Origin: Eubacteriales bacterium
Lineage (GTDB): Bacteria; Bacillota; Clostridia; Christensenellales; Aristaeellaceae
Direction of reading: 5' to 3'
DNA length: 52,081 bases
NCBI GenBank assembly: GCA_028693055.1
Contig: JAQUWD010000023.1
Location: 1-52,081 of the forward strand
Shown piece by piece: positions 26,997 to 35,626 of the stretch. Numbering within the stretch: position 1 is the stretch's first letter; every line of letters starts with the position of its first letter. The position numbers and the translations under genes are program-made. Below the pieces are notes generated by a model. That model was not told where the DNA came from. It was given only the letters and a program-made list of their open reading frames with translations, and did not search any database.

Positions 26997-27407
26997 CCCC
27001 TGCTATCCCCTCCCCACCAAACCCACGTTTTTCCCCAACCCTCCCGCCGCTCCCCAACAGCGGCGATAGCGAGGGAGGCCAAAAGCCCCGCTCGTTTTGA
27101 AGGAGGATGAAGGGGCGCATGGGAGGCGGAAGCCCCTTCATGTCCCCGCCAAACTTCCATCGCCTCCCGAATAGCCTATTCCATTCATCACCCCCTGCCA
27201 TCCCCTCCCCGCCAAACCCGCGCTCTTTCCCCATTCTCCCGCCGCTCCCCAACAGCGGCGATAGCGAGGGAGGCCAAAAGCCCCGCTCGTTTTGAAGGAG
27301 GATGAAGGGGCGCGTGGGAGGCGGAAGCCCTCCATGTCCCTACCCAACTCCCATCGCCTCCCGAATAGCGCCCCGCCTCCTTCAAAACGGGCAATTTGGG
27401 CTTTTGG
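26997..27407. repeat. Two tandem ~195-bp repeats plus an inverted partial copy
   Basis: Units run about 26997-27175 and 27192-27369 (offset 194-195 bp) and share CCGCTCCCCAACAGCGGCG, a GGCCAAAAGCCCCGCTCG segment, TTTTGAAGGAGGATGAAGGG and CATCGCCTCCCGAATAGC. At 27373-27407 an imperfect inverted copy of the GGCCAAAAGCC...GAAGGAGG segment follows. Long ORFs crossing it on both strands are of low complexity (Ser, Pro, Arg, Gly rich) and are not credible. The region 26842-27490 contains no gene. Confidence 0.8.
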
Positions 27408-27431
27408 CTGTACGAGCGTGCCGCAGCTTTC

Positions 27432-27484
27432 TGTTTCTCTTTCCGGAAAGAGAAAAACGGGGTCAAGGGGCGTTAGCGCCCTTG
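27432..27484. repeat. Two adjacent short hairpins before tcdA
   Basis: TTTCTCTTTC-CGGAAAGAGAAA-type palindrome (27432-27455) and CAAGGGGCGTTAGCGCCCTTG (27464-27484). The second resembles the icd terminator hairpin. No T-tract follows on the plus strand. Confidence 0.55.
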
Positions 27485-27496
27485 CGTCCTCCCCCC

Positions 27497-27526
27497 TTGA
27501 CCATTCGCATTCATTTTAGGTATGAT
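27497..27526 (+). promoter_or_regulatory. Promoter of tcdA
   Basis: TTGACC (27497-27502), 18-bp spacer, TATGAT (27521-27526), 33 nt before the ATG at 27560. Confidence 0.6.
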
Positions 27527-27559
27527 AGACAGGAATCAATCCTTAAAGGAGCGCTTACC

Positions 27560-28285
27560 ATGACGCTGGAGGAAGAACGACTAAACCGCACAGCGCTGCT
27601 GCTCACGCCAGAGCAAATGAAGCAGTTAAAGCAATCCCACATCATACTATTCGGCTTAGGCGGGGTAGGTAGCTTTGCTGCGGAAGCACTGGCTAGAGTG
27701 GGCGTAGGCCATCTGACCATCGTGGATAACGATACGGTGGCTCCCTCTAACCTGAATCGCCAGCTTCCAGCACTTTCAACCACTGTCGGCCAAAAAAAAA
27801 CTGACATTATGGAACAACGCCTGCAAAACGCTGCGCCAGGTATCCAAATTACTGCTGTGGACGCGTTCTATCTGCCGGAAGCGCCGGTGGAAATCCCCTC
27901 GGACTGCTCCATGGTGCTGGACGCGATCGACACGGTATCAGCCAAGCTCCATCTGGCTCAAGTCTGTAAAGAACGCGGCATTCCGCTGGTGTCCTGTATG
28001 GGGATGGGCAATCGGCTAAATCCTACGCTGATCCGCATCGGAGATATTTTTGAAACCAATAACTGTCCCCTGTGCAAGGTCATGCGGCGAGAGCTGCGAA
28101 AAAGAAATATACCCGCCCTTCGCTGCGTTTACTCGCTGGAACAAGCTCGTAAGCCGCTGCCGGTAGAAAACGCAGAGCAAAAAAGCACAGGCCGTACGGC
28201 GCCCGGCTCCGTGTCCTTTGTGCCGTCAATAGCCGGGCTTTATATGGCTTATGAAGCAGTACGAACGCTTTGTGGGCTGGAATAG
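27560..28285 (+). CDS. tcdA: TcdA-like tRNA threonylcarbamoyladenosine dehydratase (ThiF/MoeB family)
   Basis: A 241-residue E1-like adenylating enzyme. TcdA (CsdL/YgdL) cyclises t6A at position 37 of tRNAs to ct6A using ATP. It shows the nucleotide-binding GLGGVGSFAAEALARVGVG, the DNDTVAPSNLNRQ motif, DAIDTVSAK, the C-P-L-C pair and VPSIAGLYMAYEAV near the end, all typical of the subfamily. The ATG at 27560 follows AAAGGAG; upstream ORF sequence belongs to the repeat region. A general MoeB/ThiF role is less likely because no sulfur-carrier gene is nearby. Confidence 0.88.
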   Translation: MTLEEERLNRTALLLTPEQMKQLKQSHIILFGLGGVGSFAAEALARVGVGHLTIVDNDTVAPSNLNRQLPALSTTVGQKKTDIMEQRLQNAAPGIQITAVDAFYLPEAPVEIPSDCSMVLDAIDTVSAKLHLAQVCKERGIPLVSCMGMGNRLNPTLIRIGDIFETNNCPLCKVMRRELRKRNIPALRCVYSLEQARKPLPVENAEQKSTGRTAPGSVSFVPSIAGLYMAYEAVRTLCGLE

Positions 28286-28403
28286 CAAACCAAGGCAAAG
28301 CCTCTACATCCATGGCTACAAAAAAGAGGGGGTGAACGACATCGAGACAAGACCCGCATCTCCAAACACTATCTACTTTTTATGAAGAAAGGATCGAATT
28401 AAG

Positions 28404-28955
28404 ATGAAAAAAAGAATTTCTCTTCTGTTAGCGCTTCTGTTACTACTTCCCTTTTCCTTTGCTCTGTCACAGAGCGGCAGCCTTACCCTTGAACAAGCGA
28501 AAACAGCAGCCCTGCAAGCGGCGGGGCTGAGCACGCAAGAAGTAAGCATCCTAAAGGCTTGCCCGGAGCAGGACGACGGCTACGATGTCTATGAAATAAC
28601 GCTACTCTCCGGCGATCAGTGGATCGAGCTGACGATCGATTGCGCTACCGGCAGGGTAGTGGATCAGGATACGGAACGCATGAAAAATCCATCTGCTTTT
28701 TTGGAAGCGAATAACAACGCCGCAACCGGGGCTTATATTGGGTTGGAAGCCGCTGTTGCCGCGACGCTGACGCAAGCCCAGCTTCAAAAGGAGCAAACCG
28801 AAGACCTGTACGCTTGGGTCGACGAGGAGGATGACATGCCCGTTTATCAAGTGCGCTTCACTTATGACAATCAGCTTTATGAAAGCCATGTTAATGCTGT
28901 AAATGGAAAAGTGGAAGAAAAGAATCTGCTGCAAATGTTGGAGTCAGACCGTTAG
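28404..28955 (+). CDS. Exported PepSY-domain protein
   Basis: A 183-residue protein with a signal peptide (MKKRISLLLALLLLLPFSFALS) and two PepSY-like repeats: about 27-100 (LEQAKTAALQAAG ... YEITLLSGDQWIELTIDCATGRV) and about 108-180 (LEAAVAATLTQAQL ... YQVRFTYDNQLYESHVNAVNGKV). PepSY domains are found as inhibitors of secreted peptidases and as regulators at the cell surface. No peptidase gene is adjacent, so the target is unknown. A GAAAGGATCG site precedes the ATG. Confidence 0.8.
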   Translation: MKKRISLLLALLLLLPFSFALSQSGSLTLEQAKTAALQAAGLSTQEVSILKACPEQDDGYDVYEITLLSGDQWIELTIDCATGRVVDQDTERMKNPSAFLEANNNAATGAYIGLEAAVAATLTQAQLQKEQTEDLYAWVDEEDDMPVYQVRFTYDNQLYESHVNAVNGKVEEKNLLQMLESDR

Positions 28956-28996
28956 TTTTACCACTTTTTGCAGCGTTTCTTTTTCGTCTGTCAGCC

Positions 28997-29025
28997 TTGA
29001 CGAACCATACGCCGTTTGTTACAAT
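28997..29025 (+). promoter_or_regulatory. Promoter of pyrG
   Basis: TTGACG (28997-29002), 17-bp spacer, TACAAT (29020-29025). The leader is only about 35 nt, too short for the CTP-sensing attenuator known in some Gram-positive pyrG leaders. Confidence 0.7.
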
Positions 29026-29065
29026 GAAGAACGTTTGATAATTTTAAGGAGGTACAGGGATTTTC

Positions 29066-30676
29066 ATGGATACAAAATTTATTTTTGTTACAGGCGGCGT
29101 GGTTTCTTCGTTGGGAAAGGGCATTACCGCGGCGTCGTTAGGTCGCCTGCTCAAAAGTCGGGGGCTTAGGGTCTCCATCCAAAAATTTGACCCTTACCTG
29201 AATGTTGACCCCGGCACCATGAATCCCTACCAGCACGGGGAGGTTTTCGTCACCGATGACGGCGCGGAAACCGATCTGGATTTGGGCCATTACGAGCGCT
29301 TTGTAGATGAGAATCTAACGCAAGCCAGCAATGTAACCAGCGGTCGCGTGTATAAAACGGTTATTGATCGCGAGCGCCGGGGCGAATATTTGGGCGCGAC
29401 CATTCAGGTCATTCCCCATATCACCAACGAAATCAAGAAAAACATTCTAGCCGTATCCCGTACGGAGAACGCGCCTGACGTGGTTATTACCGAAATCGGC
29501 GGCACGGTAGGCGATATCGAAAGCCTGCCCTTCTTGGAAGCCATCCGTCAAATGCGCGCGGAGGTGGGCCGTGAAAACTGCCTGTACCTCCACGTTACCT
29601 TGGTGCCCTACCTCAACGCGGCGGGAGAGCTGAAAACCAAGCCCACTCAGCATAGCGTACGGGATTTGTGCTCCATCGGCATCGCGCCGGATATTCTGGT
29701 CTGCCGCGCGGATCACGAGCTTCCCTACGAGGTGCGATCCAAAATCGGTATGTTCTGCAATCTACCGGTGGAACGGGTTTTCCAAAACCTGAACGCCCGT
29801 AGCCTGTACGAGGTACCCTTGCTTTTGCACCGAGAGCATCTGGATGACGAGGTGCTCAAGCTGCTGGGCATTCCCGCCAAGGACGCCGATCTGACCGAAT
29901 GGACCCAAATGGTGGAGCGGCAGCTGCAGAGTGAAAAAACCGTAACCGTCTCTCTGGTGGGGAAATACGTAGAACTTCCCGACGCTTACCTGAGCGTAGT
30001 GGAGGCCTTAACCCACGGCGGCATCTTCCACGGTGTGAAAGTGAATATAAAGTGGATTCCCGCAGAGGACGTAACCGCTGAGAACGTGGAAAGCATGTTG
30101 GCTGGAACAGACGGTCTGGTGGTACCCGGCGGCTTTGGTAGCCGGGGACTGGATGGAAAAATGGCAGCCATTCAATATGCTCGGGAAAACGGTCTGCCCT
30201 TCTTGGGGCTTTGCCTTGGCATGCAAATGGCAGTGATCGAATTTGCCCGTCACGTGCTAGATCTTCGGGACGCCCACACCTCCGAGGTGGACCCCCATAC
30301 CACCTATCCCGTCATTGATTTGATGAAGGATCAGGATTTGGAGAATCTAGGCGGCACCATGCGCCTTGGCAAATACCGTTGCCAGCTGGCTCCGGGAACC
30401 AAAAGCGAAAAAGCATATAACACCACGGAAATATGGGAGCGTCATCGTCACCGCTACGAGTTTAACAATGCCTATCTGGATCGCTTTGTGGCAGGCGGCA
30501 TGATCATCGCAGGACGGAATCCCGACCGAAACCTCGTGGAAATCGTGGAGATTCCCAACCACCCCTTCTTCGTTGGCGTGCAGTTCCACCCGGAGCTGAA
30601 AAGCCGCCCCAATCGTCCTCATCCTCTGTTTAGAGATTTTGTGGGCGCTGTGGTCAAGCACGGAGAAAACGCATAA
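29066..30676 (+). CDS. pyrG: CTP synthase
   Basis: A 536-residue enzyme making CTP from UTP, ATP and glutamine. The N-terminal amidoligase has [22 protein letters not shown] and [15 protein letters not shown]; the C-terminal class I glutaminase has the nucleophile Cys383 in GLCLGMQ and the HPE of [10 protein letters not shown]. Length is standard. A GGAGG site precedes the ATG. Its terminator hairpin starts 12 bp after the stop and is the first of three similar hairpins that bracket a repeat element and a two-gene cassette. Confidence 0.97.
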   Translation: MDTKFIFVTGGVVSSLGKGITAASLGRLLKSRGLRVSIQKFDPYLNVDPGTMNPYQHGEVFVTDDGAETDLDLGHYERFVDENLTQASNVTSGRVYKTVIDRERRGEYLGATIQVIPHITNEIKKNILAVSRTENAPDVVITEIGGTVGDIESLPFLEAIRQMRAEVGRENCLYLHVTLVPYLNAAGELKTKPTQHSVRDLCSIGIAPDILVCRADHELPYEVRSKIGMFCNLPVERVFQNLNARSLYEVPLLLHREHLDDEVLKLLGIPAKDADLTEWTQMVERQLQSEKTVTVSLVGKYVELPDAYLSVVEALTHGGIFHGVKVNIKWIPAEDVTAENVESMLAGTDGLVVPGGFGSRGLDGKMAAIQYARENGLPFLGLCLGMQMAVIEFARHVLDLRDAHTSEVDPHTTYPVIDLMKDQDLENLGGTMRLGKYRCQLAPGTKSEKAYNTTEIWERHRHRYEFNNAYLDRFVAGGMIIAGRNPDRNLVEIVEIPNHPFFVGVQFHPELKSRPNRPHPLFRDFVGAVVKHGENA

Positions 30677-30687
30677 AATATTCATCA

Positions 30688-30711
30688 GCATCCCGGTCAA
30701 AACCGGGATGC
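30688..30711. terminator. pyrG terminator hairpin, copy 1
   Basis: GCATCCCGG, loop TCAAAA, CCGGGATGC, followed by only TT before element D begins. Identical to the hairpin at 30881-30904. Confidence 0.8.
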
Positions 30712-30715
30712 TTCA

Positions 30716-30876
30716 GCGTGTCAAAAAAGCGCTACGCGCTTTTTCGCCAGTTACGGGTACTGTTTGCGGCTTTGCCGCAAACTGCCCGCCCGACCGGCAA
30801 AGCCGGTCGATACGAATATAGTCAGGGTAGCCTGCGGGCTCCCCCGACACCCTCTTAAGGGAGTTTTTCGACAGTC
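30716..30876 (-). repeat. Terminator-nested palindromic element, copy D (161 bp)
   Basis: Inverse orientation relative to copies A-C: reading the minus strand, GACTGTC at 30876 to GACACGC at 30716. It differs from copy C at about one base. It lies between two identical pyrG terminator hairpins. Confidence 0.88.
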
Positions 30877-30880
30877 TGCA

Positions 30881-30909
30881 GCATCCCGGTCAAAACCGGG
30901 ATGCTTTTT
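30881..30909 (+). terminator. pyrG terminator hairpin, copy 2, with T-tract
   Basis: GCATCCCGG, loop TCAAAA, CCGGGATGC, then TTTTTG. Together with copy 1 it shows that the intact terminator was split by element D with the stem duplicated. Confidence 0.82.
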
Positions 30910-30921
30910 GTTTGAGTGTTT

Positions 30922-31272
30922 TTAATTCTCACTTTGATCGTTATTCCATAGAAACACCCGACAAGCAACCTTCATTTCACGACATTTTCGAATAACAAAA
31001 GCTGTTCCACGAGATTTTCCGTCCCAAAATGCTAATACTAAATCAGCATTTTCGATAATTGAAATATTCCGCTTTAATGGAGCCGCACGTCCATATCTTG
31101 CATAGTCAGGCAAATACTCTGTATACATAAATTGCTTGCGCAATGCGTAATTACGCGCGGAGGTATCAATGCCGTATGCGCCACCTGATATGATTTCGGT
31201 GACGCCATTTGGTAAATATTTGCCCAAATCGCTTATGCTCAAACACCTTGATCCGATTATAGCAACTCTCAT
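30922..31272 (-). CDS. SLOG-fold (DUF2493/YspA-like) protein
   Basis: A 116-residue protein of the SLOG (SMF/DprA-LOG) superfamily. It shows the N-terminal AIIGSR, the glycine-rich SGGAYGIDTSAR and the later LAFWDGKSRGTAF segment, the features that bind nucleotide-like ligands. Relatives occur in phage, plasmid and defence-linked gene sets, but a function for this one cannot be given. The gene is more AT-rich than its surroundings, diverges from the small ribbon-helix-helix gene and lies between two pyrG-type hairpins, which suggests acquisition as a cassette. Confidence 0.7.
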   Translation of the reverse strand: MRVAIIGSRCLSISDLGKYLPNGVTEIISGGAYGIDTSARNYALRKQFMYTEYLPDYARYGRAAPLKRNISIIENADLVLAFWDGKSRGTAFVIRKCREMKVACRVFLWNNDQSEN

Positions 31273-31376
31273 ACATGATTTCCCCCAATATTTTTAATAC
31301 TTGAATTAAGTATATTTCAGACACTTTATATCAAAATATACTTAAAATCAACTTATTAAATAATTGGAGGCCACCA

Positions 31377-31568
31377 ATGGAGAAGGATAAGCACCTTGGT
31401 TTGCATATCGACAGCAAGTTGCACGCAAAGCTGAAGTATGTTGCCGAGTATGATGGTCGTTCCGCATCGGGAGAGGTATTATATCTGCTGCGCAGATATA
31501 TAGCCGACTTTGAGACGCAGCATGGCGAGATTAAATGTAGGGTTGAAGATAAAAAAGTAGAATCCTAA
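31377..31568 (+). CDS. Small ribbon-helix-helix (Arc/CopG-like) protein
   Basis: A 63-residue protein with an Arc/MetJ-type layout: a short beta segment (KHLGLHIDSKLHAKLKYVAEYDGRSASGEVLYLLRRYI) followed by helices, of the kind that bind DNA as dimers. It could repress its own cassette or act as an antitoxin; no toxin is seen beside it. TTGGAGG lies 6-8 nt before the ATG. It is divergent from the SLOG gene and ends just before a third pyrG-type hairpin. Confidence 0.68.
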   Translation: MEKDKHLGLHIDSKLHAKLKYVAEYDGRSASGEVLYLLRRYIADFETQHGEIKCRVEDKKVES

Positions 31569-31582
31569 AGCACTATTCATCA

Positions 31583-31613
31583 GCATCCCGGTTTTTGACC
31601 GGGATGCTTTTTT
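31583..31613 (+). terminator. Third pyrG-type terminator hairpin, after the RHH gene
   Basis: GCATCCCGG (31583-31591), loop TTTTTGA, CCGGGATGC (31599-31607), then TTTTTTC. The 19 nt TATTCATCAGCATCCCGGT are shared with the first pyrG hairpin (30679-30697), but the loop reads as the reverse complement of that loop. Confidence 0.8.
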
Positions 31614-31669
31614 CATCCATAGCTTCGCCCAAAAGCCTCATTTAAAACATCAAAAATACAGAAATGCAA

Positions 31670-31699
31670 TTGATTTCCAAGACAGTGTTACAGTATGAT
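31670..31699 (+). promoter_or_regulatory. Promoter of the TAXI-TRAP operon
   Basis: TTGATT (31670-31675), 18-bp spacer, TATGAT (31694-31699), 44 nt before the ATG at 31743. Confidence 0.55.
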
Positions 31700-31742
31700 A
31701 AAGGCATCGTATTTTAACCATGCTGAAAGGAAGTTGATTCTG

Positions 31743-32690
31743 ATGAAGAAATTTGTTTCTCTAGTCTTGGCTGTCATGCTAGTCTTATGTGCGGTTCCCG
31801 CCTTGGCGACCACCTATCTGGGCTTAGCTACCGGCGGCACCACCGGCACCTATTACGCCTTGGGCGGCGACATTGCCGCTCTTTGGATGGCAAAGATAGC
31901 CGATTTGGACGTGACCGCGCAAACCACGGGCGGCTCCAAGGCTAACATCATCCTCATTAACGAGGGCGACGCGGAGCTGGGCACCGTTCAAAACGACGTA
32001 ATGTCCTACGCCTATGCCGGCGATCAGGATTTCTTTGAAGGTCAGGTCATTGACAGCTTTGTGGCTATTGGCGCACTGTATCCCGAACTAGTGCAGATCG
32101 TGGTAGGCGCGGACAGCGATATCAAGACCATTGCCGATTTGAAGGACAAGTCCGTATCCATCGGTGCGGTAGGCTCCGGCGTGTATTTTAACGCCATTCA
32201 GATTCTGGGCAACGCCGGTCTTACGCTGGACGATGTAAACGAGCAGTACCTTTCCTTCGACGAAAGCGCCACCGCTTTCCAGAACAACCAAGTAGACGCT
32301 TTCTTCATCACCGCCGGCTTGCCCAACACCTCCATCGTTGAGGTGGCTAACAAACGCAACGTGCGGCTGCTGGGCTTGGATGAAGCGGATATGGCCAAGC
32401 TGATGGAGACCTATGCCTACTACACCCCCGTTACCGTAGCGGCCGGAACCTATAACGGTATGGACGCAGACGTGACCGTGCCCGCCGTCAGCGCCGTGCT
32501 GATCTGCTCCAAGGATTTGGACGAGGATATGGTATACAACCTGACCAAAACCCTTTATGAGGATACCGCCGAGCTGAGCCACGCCAAGAAGAGCGAAATC
32601 AGCGCGGAAAACGCCGTGAAGGGCATTCCCGTTCCCTTCCATCCCGGCGCGGAAAAATACTTTGTTGAGAAAGGTCTGCTGACCAAGTAA
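31743..32690 (+). CDS. TAXI-family TRAP transporter solute-binding protein
   Basis: A 315-residue exported binding protein of the TAXI (TRAP-associated extracytoplasmic immunogenic) family, which captures a solute for a sodium- or proton-driven TRAP permease. A signal peptide (MKKFVSLVLAVMLVLCAVPALA) precedes GLATGGTTGTYYALGGD, the diagnostic TAXI start; SIGAVGSGVYFNA and DAFFITAGLPN are also typical. Cys16 is not in a lipobox context, so the protein seems to be cleaved by signal peptidase I. TAXI ligands are often glutamate or other dicarboxylic amino acids, but the substrate here is unknown. The fused permease gene follows 24 bp downstream. Confidence 0.92.
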   Translation: MKKFVSLVLAVMLVLCAVPALATTYLGLATGGTTGTYYALGGDIAALWMAKIADLDVTAQTTGGSKANIILINEGDAELGTVQNDVMSYAYAGDQDFFEGQVIDSFVAIGALYPELVQIVVGADSDIKTIADLKDKSVSIGAVGSGVYFNAIQILGNAGLTLDDVNEQYLSFDESATAFQNNQVDAFFITAGLPNTSIVEVANKRNVRLLGLDEADMAKLMETYAYYTPVTVAAGTYNGMDADVTVPAVSAVLICSKDLDEDMVYNLTKTLYEDTAELSHAKKSEISAENAVKGIPVPFHPGAEKYFVEKGLLTK

Positions 32691-32714
32691 TTCATTTTAG
32701 GAGTGAACACTGTA

Positions 32715-34787
32715 ATGAGCGAGCCCATATTCTCCGATAACGTGGAGCGTGTGGACGAGCGAGAAATCAATGCGATCATGTCCAAATATGACCGTGAAAG
32801 CGCATACCGCACTCTGACAGACTATCGGGGCCTGATCATCAGCGCGGTATGCGTGTTATTCTCTCTCCTCCAGCTTTATTCCACATGGTTTATCATTCCC
32901 TCTACCCATATGCGCCCGCTGCATTTAGGCGTGGTGCTGGCGCTATCCTTTCTTCTGTATCCAGCCAGACGAAAATCTCCGAAGAATACGTTGCCATGGT
33001 ATGATGTGGCGCTGGCGCTGCTGAGCTTTGCTTGTTTTATGTACCCGGTGATCTTTTTTGAGACCATCGCCAAGCAAATGTCCTATCAGACGTACCAAAT
33101 CGTGATCGGCGTGGTGGGAATCCTTCTGTTGATGGAAGGCTGCCGCCGGGTGGTTGGATTGCCGATTGTGATCATTGCCACCGTATTCATCCTCATCGGT
33201 TTTTTTGGCAAATATATGCCCGGCTTTCTTTCCAACCGTGGCTTCTCCGTTAAAAATCTAGTCAAGCACTTGTTTTACACGCAAGAGGGCGTATTTGGAA
33301 CGCCTATTGGGGCCAGCTCCACCTTTATCTTCCTGTTCATCCTCTTTGGCGCATTCCTCGAAAAAACAGGGGTTGGAGAGTTCTTCATCGACCTGAGCAA
33401 CGCTGTGGCCGGAAGCCGTCGCGGCGGACCTGCCAAAGTTGCTGTTTTAACCAGCGCGTTAGAGGGCACCGTTTCTGGCAGCTCGGTTGCCAATACGGTG
33501 GGCTCCGGCAGCTTCACCATTCCCATGATGAAGAATTTGGGCTATCGCCCGGAATTCGCTGCGGCGGTTGAAGCGGCGGCTTCCACCGGCGGACAGATTA
33601 TGCCTCCCGTCATGGGCGCGGCGGCCTTCCTGATGGCAGAAACCGTGGGCATCCCCTATTCGGACATCGTAAAGGCGGCCATCATCCCGGCGCTATTGTA
33701 CTTTGCCGGTATTTACATCATCACCGACTTAGAAGCGAAAAAGCGCGGGCTTGTGGGCATGAGCAAGGAAAACCTTCCTAAGCTTGGCAAGATCATGGTC
33801 GAACGGGGCTACCTCATTCTACCCCTGATTGCCATCATCTACATTCTAGGCGCGGGCTTCACCTACTCCATTGCGCCGTTGGTTGGTATTCTCTGCGCCG
33901 TGCTGGGCGGCTACTGCAAGACCTTTGTGGATTGGTGCCTGCGCAAAAAGCAAGGAAAAACCACTCAGGAAGTGCTTAAAGAAAGCAGCGCCATGCGCCC
34001 CCGTGACTACCTAAAGGCGCTGGAGGGCGGCGCACGTTCCATTTTAGGCGTAGCATTGGCTTGCGGCGTAGCGGGAATCATCGCGGGCATGATTACGTTG
34101 ACGGGCATTGGCTTGAAGATGGGCGCTGGGCTTACCCAGCTAGCCGGTGGAAGCATTTACCTGTTACTGATCTTCACCATGCTGGCATCCATTTTACTGG
34201 GCATGGGCGTGCCTACAACCGCTAACTACCTTATTACCTCCACCATCATGGCCCCCGTCGTTGCCAAGGCTCTCATCGGAACGCCGGGTCTGGACACGGT
34301 ATATCAGGGACTGGCGGCCTTGGGCGCTGGCTACGAGCTGCTGCCCGCTCACCTGTTTACCTTCTACTTTGGCATTATCGCCGATATTACGCCGCCGGTA
34401 GCCCTAGCAGCCATGGCTGGCGCAGCCATTGCCAAATCCAATCCACTCAAAACGGGTGTGGAAGCCTCCCGGCTGGCTATCGCGGCGTTCTTGGTGCCAT
34501 ATATGTTCGTGTTTGCCCCGGAAATGCTCATGCTAAACGCTCATTGGTACGAGGTGCTATTGATCGTTATCACGGCGCTGTTGGGCATGTTCGGCGTTGG
34601 TATGGCTGTGGAGCGCTATTGGGGAAGTAAGCTCAACCTGCTCCAGACCTTGATGGCGCTGGTCGGCGGCTTGCTGCTGATTAAGCCCGGTCTGCAAACG
34701 GATGTTATGGGATTGGCGTTGATCGGCGGCGTGCTGGTATGGCAGCATTTTCAGAATAAGGCGAAAACCCAAAGGGTTGAGGCGTAA
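32715..34787 (+). CDS. TRAP transporter fused permease (DctQM type)
   Basis: A 690-residue membrane protein joining the small DctQ-like and the large DctM-like permease domains, as usual for TAXI systems. Hydrophobic segments fill most of the sequence; family marks are SGSSVANTVGSGSFTIPMM, STGGQIMPPVMGAAAFLMAE and GMGVPTTANYLITSTIMAP. ATG 32715 is chosen because AGGAG ends 11 nt before it; the in-frame GTG at 32703 overlaps that site. It works with the TAXI binding protein just upstream. The transcript ends at a long terminator hairpin. Confidence 0.93.
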   Translation: MSEPIFSDNVERVDEREINAIMSKYDRESAYRTLTDYRGLIISAVCVLFSLLQLYSTWFIIPSTHMRPLHLGVVLALSFLLYPARRKSPKNTLPWYDVALALLSFACFMYPVIFFETIAKQMSYQTYQIVIGVVGILLLMEGCRRVVGLPIVIIATVFILIGFFGKYMPGFLSNRGFSVKNLVKHLFYTQEGVFGTPIGASSTFIFLFILFGAFLEKTGVGEFFIDLSNAVAGSRRGGPAKVAVLTSALEGTVSGSSVANTVGSGSFTIPMMKNLGYRPEFAAAVEAAASTGGQIMPPVMGAAAFLMAETVGIPYSDIVKAAIIPALLYFAGIYIITDLEAKKRGLVGMSKENLPKLGKIMVERGYLILPLIAIIYILGAGFTYSIAPLVGILCAVLGGYCKTFVDWCLRKKQGKTTQEVLKESSAMRPRDYLKALEGGARSILGVALACGVAGIIAGMITLTGIGLKMGAGLTQLAGGSIYLLLIFTMLASILLGMGVPTTANYLITSTIMAPVVAKALIGTPGLDTVYQGLAALGAGYELLPAHLFTFYFGIIADITPPVALAAMAGAAIAKSNPLKTGVEASRLAIAAFLVPYMFVFAPEMLMLNAHWYEVLLIVITALLGMFGVGMAVERYWGSKLNLLQTLMALVGGLLLIKPGLQTDVMGLALIGGVLVWQHFQNKAKTQRVEA

Positions 34788-34821
34788 TACAAATCTCTGC
34801 TTAAACAACAAACACCGAGTC

Positions 34822-34872
34822 ATAGCGAAGGGTCTGTAGCATGTACGCTACAGACCCTTCGCTATATTTTTC
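34822..34872 (+). terminator. Terminator of the TAXI-TRAP operon
   Basis: A 19-bp perfect stem (34822-34840 with 34847-34865) and 6-nt loop, then ATTTTTCT. The stem sequence includes GCGAAGGGTCTGTAGC. It lies between convergent TRAP and livF genes; the T-tract favours the plus direction. Confidence 0.88.
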
Positions 34873-34903
34873 TACAACCATTGTCTGAGGAAAACAATCG
34901 CCC

Positions 34904-35626
34904 TTATTTTTTATTGCTCTTCCCCAAATAGGCTTCCTGCACGCTTTTGCTTTGCAATAGCTCCTCACCCGAACCGCTTAAGATAATAGAGCCAGTTTCC
35001 ATCACAAAGCCGTAATCAGCGGCGTGAAGGGCAGCGTTGGCGTTTTGCTCAATCAGCAAAATGGTGATACCCGATTGACGCAGCTGCGCGATGATGGAAA
35101 AAATGTCCTTCACCACCAGAGGAGCCAATCCCAAGCTGGGCTCATCCATCATGATTAGCTTCGGCTTTGTCATCATCGCGCGTCCCACAGCCAGCATCTG
35201 CTGCTCGCCTCCGCTTAGCGTACCCGCCAGCTGCCAGCTGCGCTCCTGAAGCCGGGGAAATAGTGAATAGATATAGTCAACATCCTTCAGAATCTGTTCT
35301 GTATCCTTGCGCAGGTACGCGCCGATTTTTAAGTTCTCCAGCACCGTCAAATTGGCGAATACTCGCCTTCCCTCCGGCACCAGCGCAATGCCCCGCTCCA
35401 CAGTTTTTTGAGTGTCTAGCTTGGTAATTTCCTCACCGTTGTAGAAAATAGAACCGCTCTTCACCGGCACAAGCCCGGTAATGGCTCGCAAAGTGGTGGA
35501 CTTACCCGCGCCGTTCGCGCCGATCAGCGTGACAATCTGGCCCTCGTTTACGTCAAAGGAGATCCCCTTCAATGCCTCAATGCCGCCGTAGCTGACCACC
35601 AGATCCTTAATTTCCAGCATGCTCAT
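34904..35626 (-). CDS. livF: LIV-type ABC transporter ATPase LivF
   Basis: A 240-residue ABC ATPase, one of two that energise uptake by the LivHM permease. Walker A GANGAGKST near residue 36, Q-loop region, signature LSGGEQQMLAVGRAMM, Walker B LIMMDEPSLGLAP and an H-loop (LLIEQNANAALH) are all intact. The start overlaps the livG stop by 4 bp. It is the last gene of the operon. The binding-protein family covers branched-chain amino acids, other amino acids and urea; the substrate is not settled. Confidence 0.94.
   Translation of the reverse strand: MSMLEIKDLVVSYGGIEALKGISFDVNEGQIVTLIGANGAGKSTTLRAITGLVPVKSGSIFYNGEEITKLDTQKTVERGIALVPEGRRVFANLTVLENLKIGAYLRKDTEQILKDVDYIYSLFPRLQERSWQLAGTLSGGEQQMLAVGRAMMTKPKLIMMDEPSLGLAPLVVKDIFSIIAQLRQSGITILLIEQNANAALHAADYGFVMETGSIILSGSGEELLQSKSVQEAYLGKSNKK

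Noticed and set aside
26953-27519. Ser/Pro/Gly/Arg-rich ORFs in the repeat island before tcdA
   Set aside because: Low complexity, present on both strands, no ribosome site, repeat sequence.
29011-29066. CTP-sensing attenuator in the pyrG leader
   Set aside because: The leader is about 35 nt and contains no terminator hairpin.
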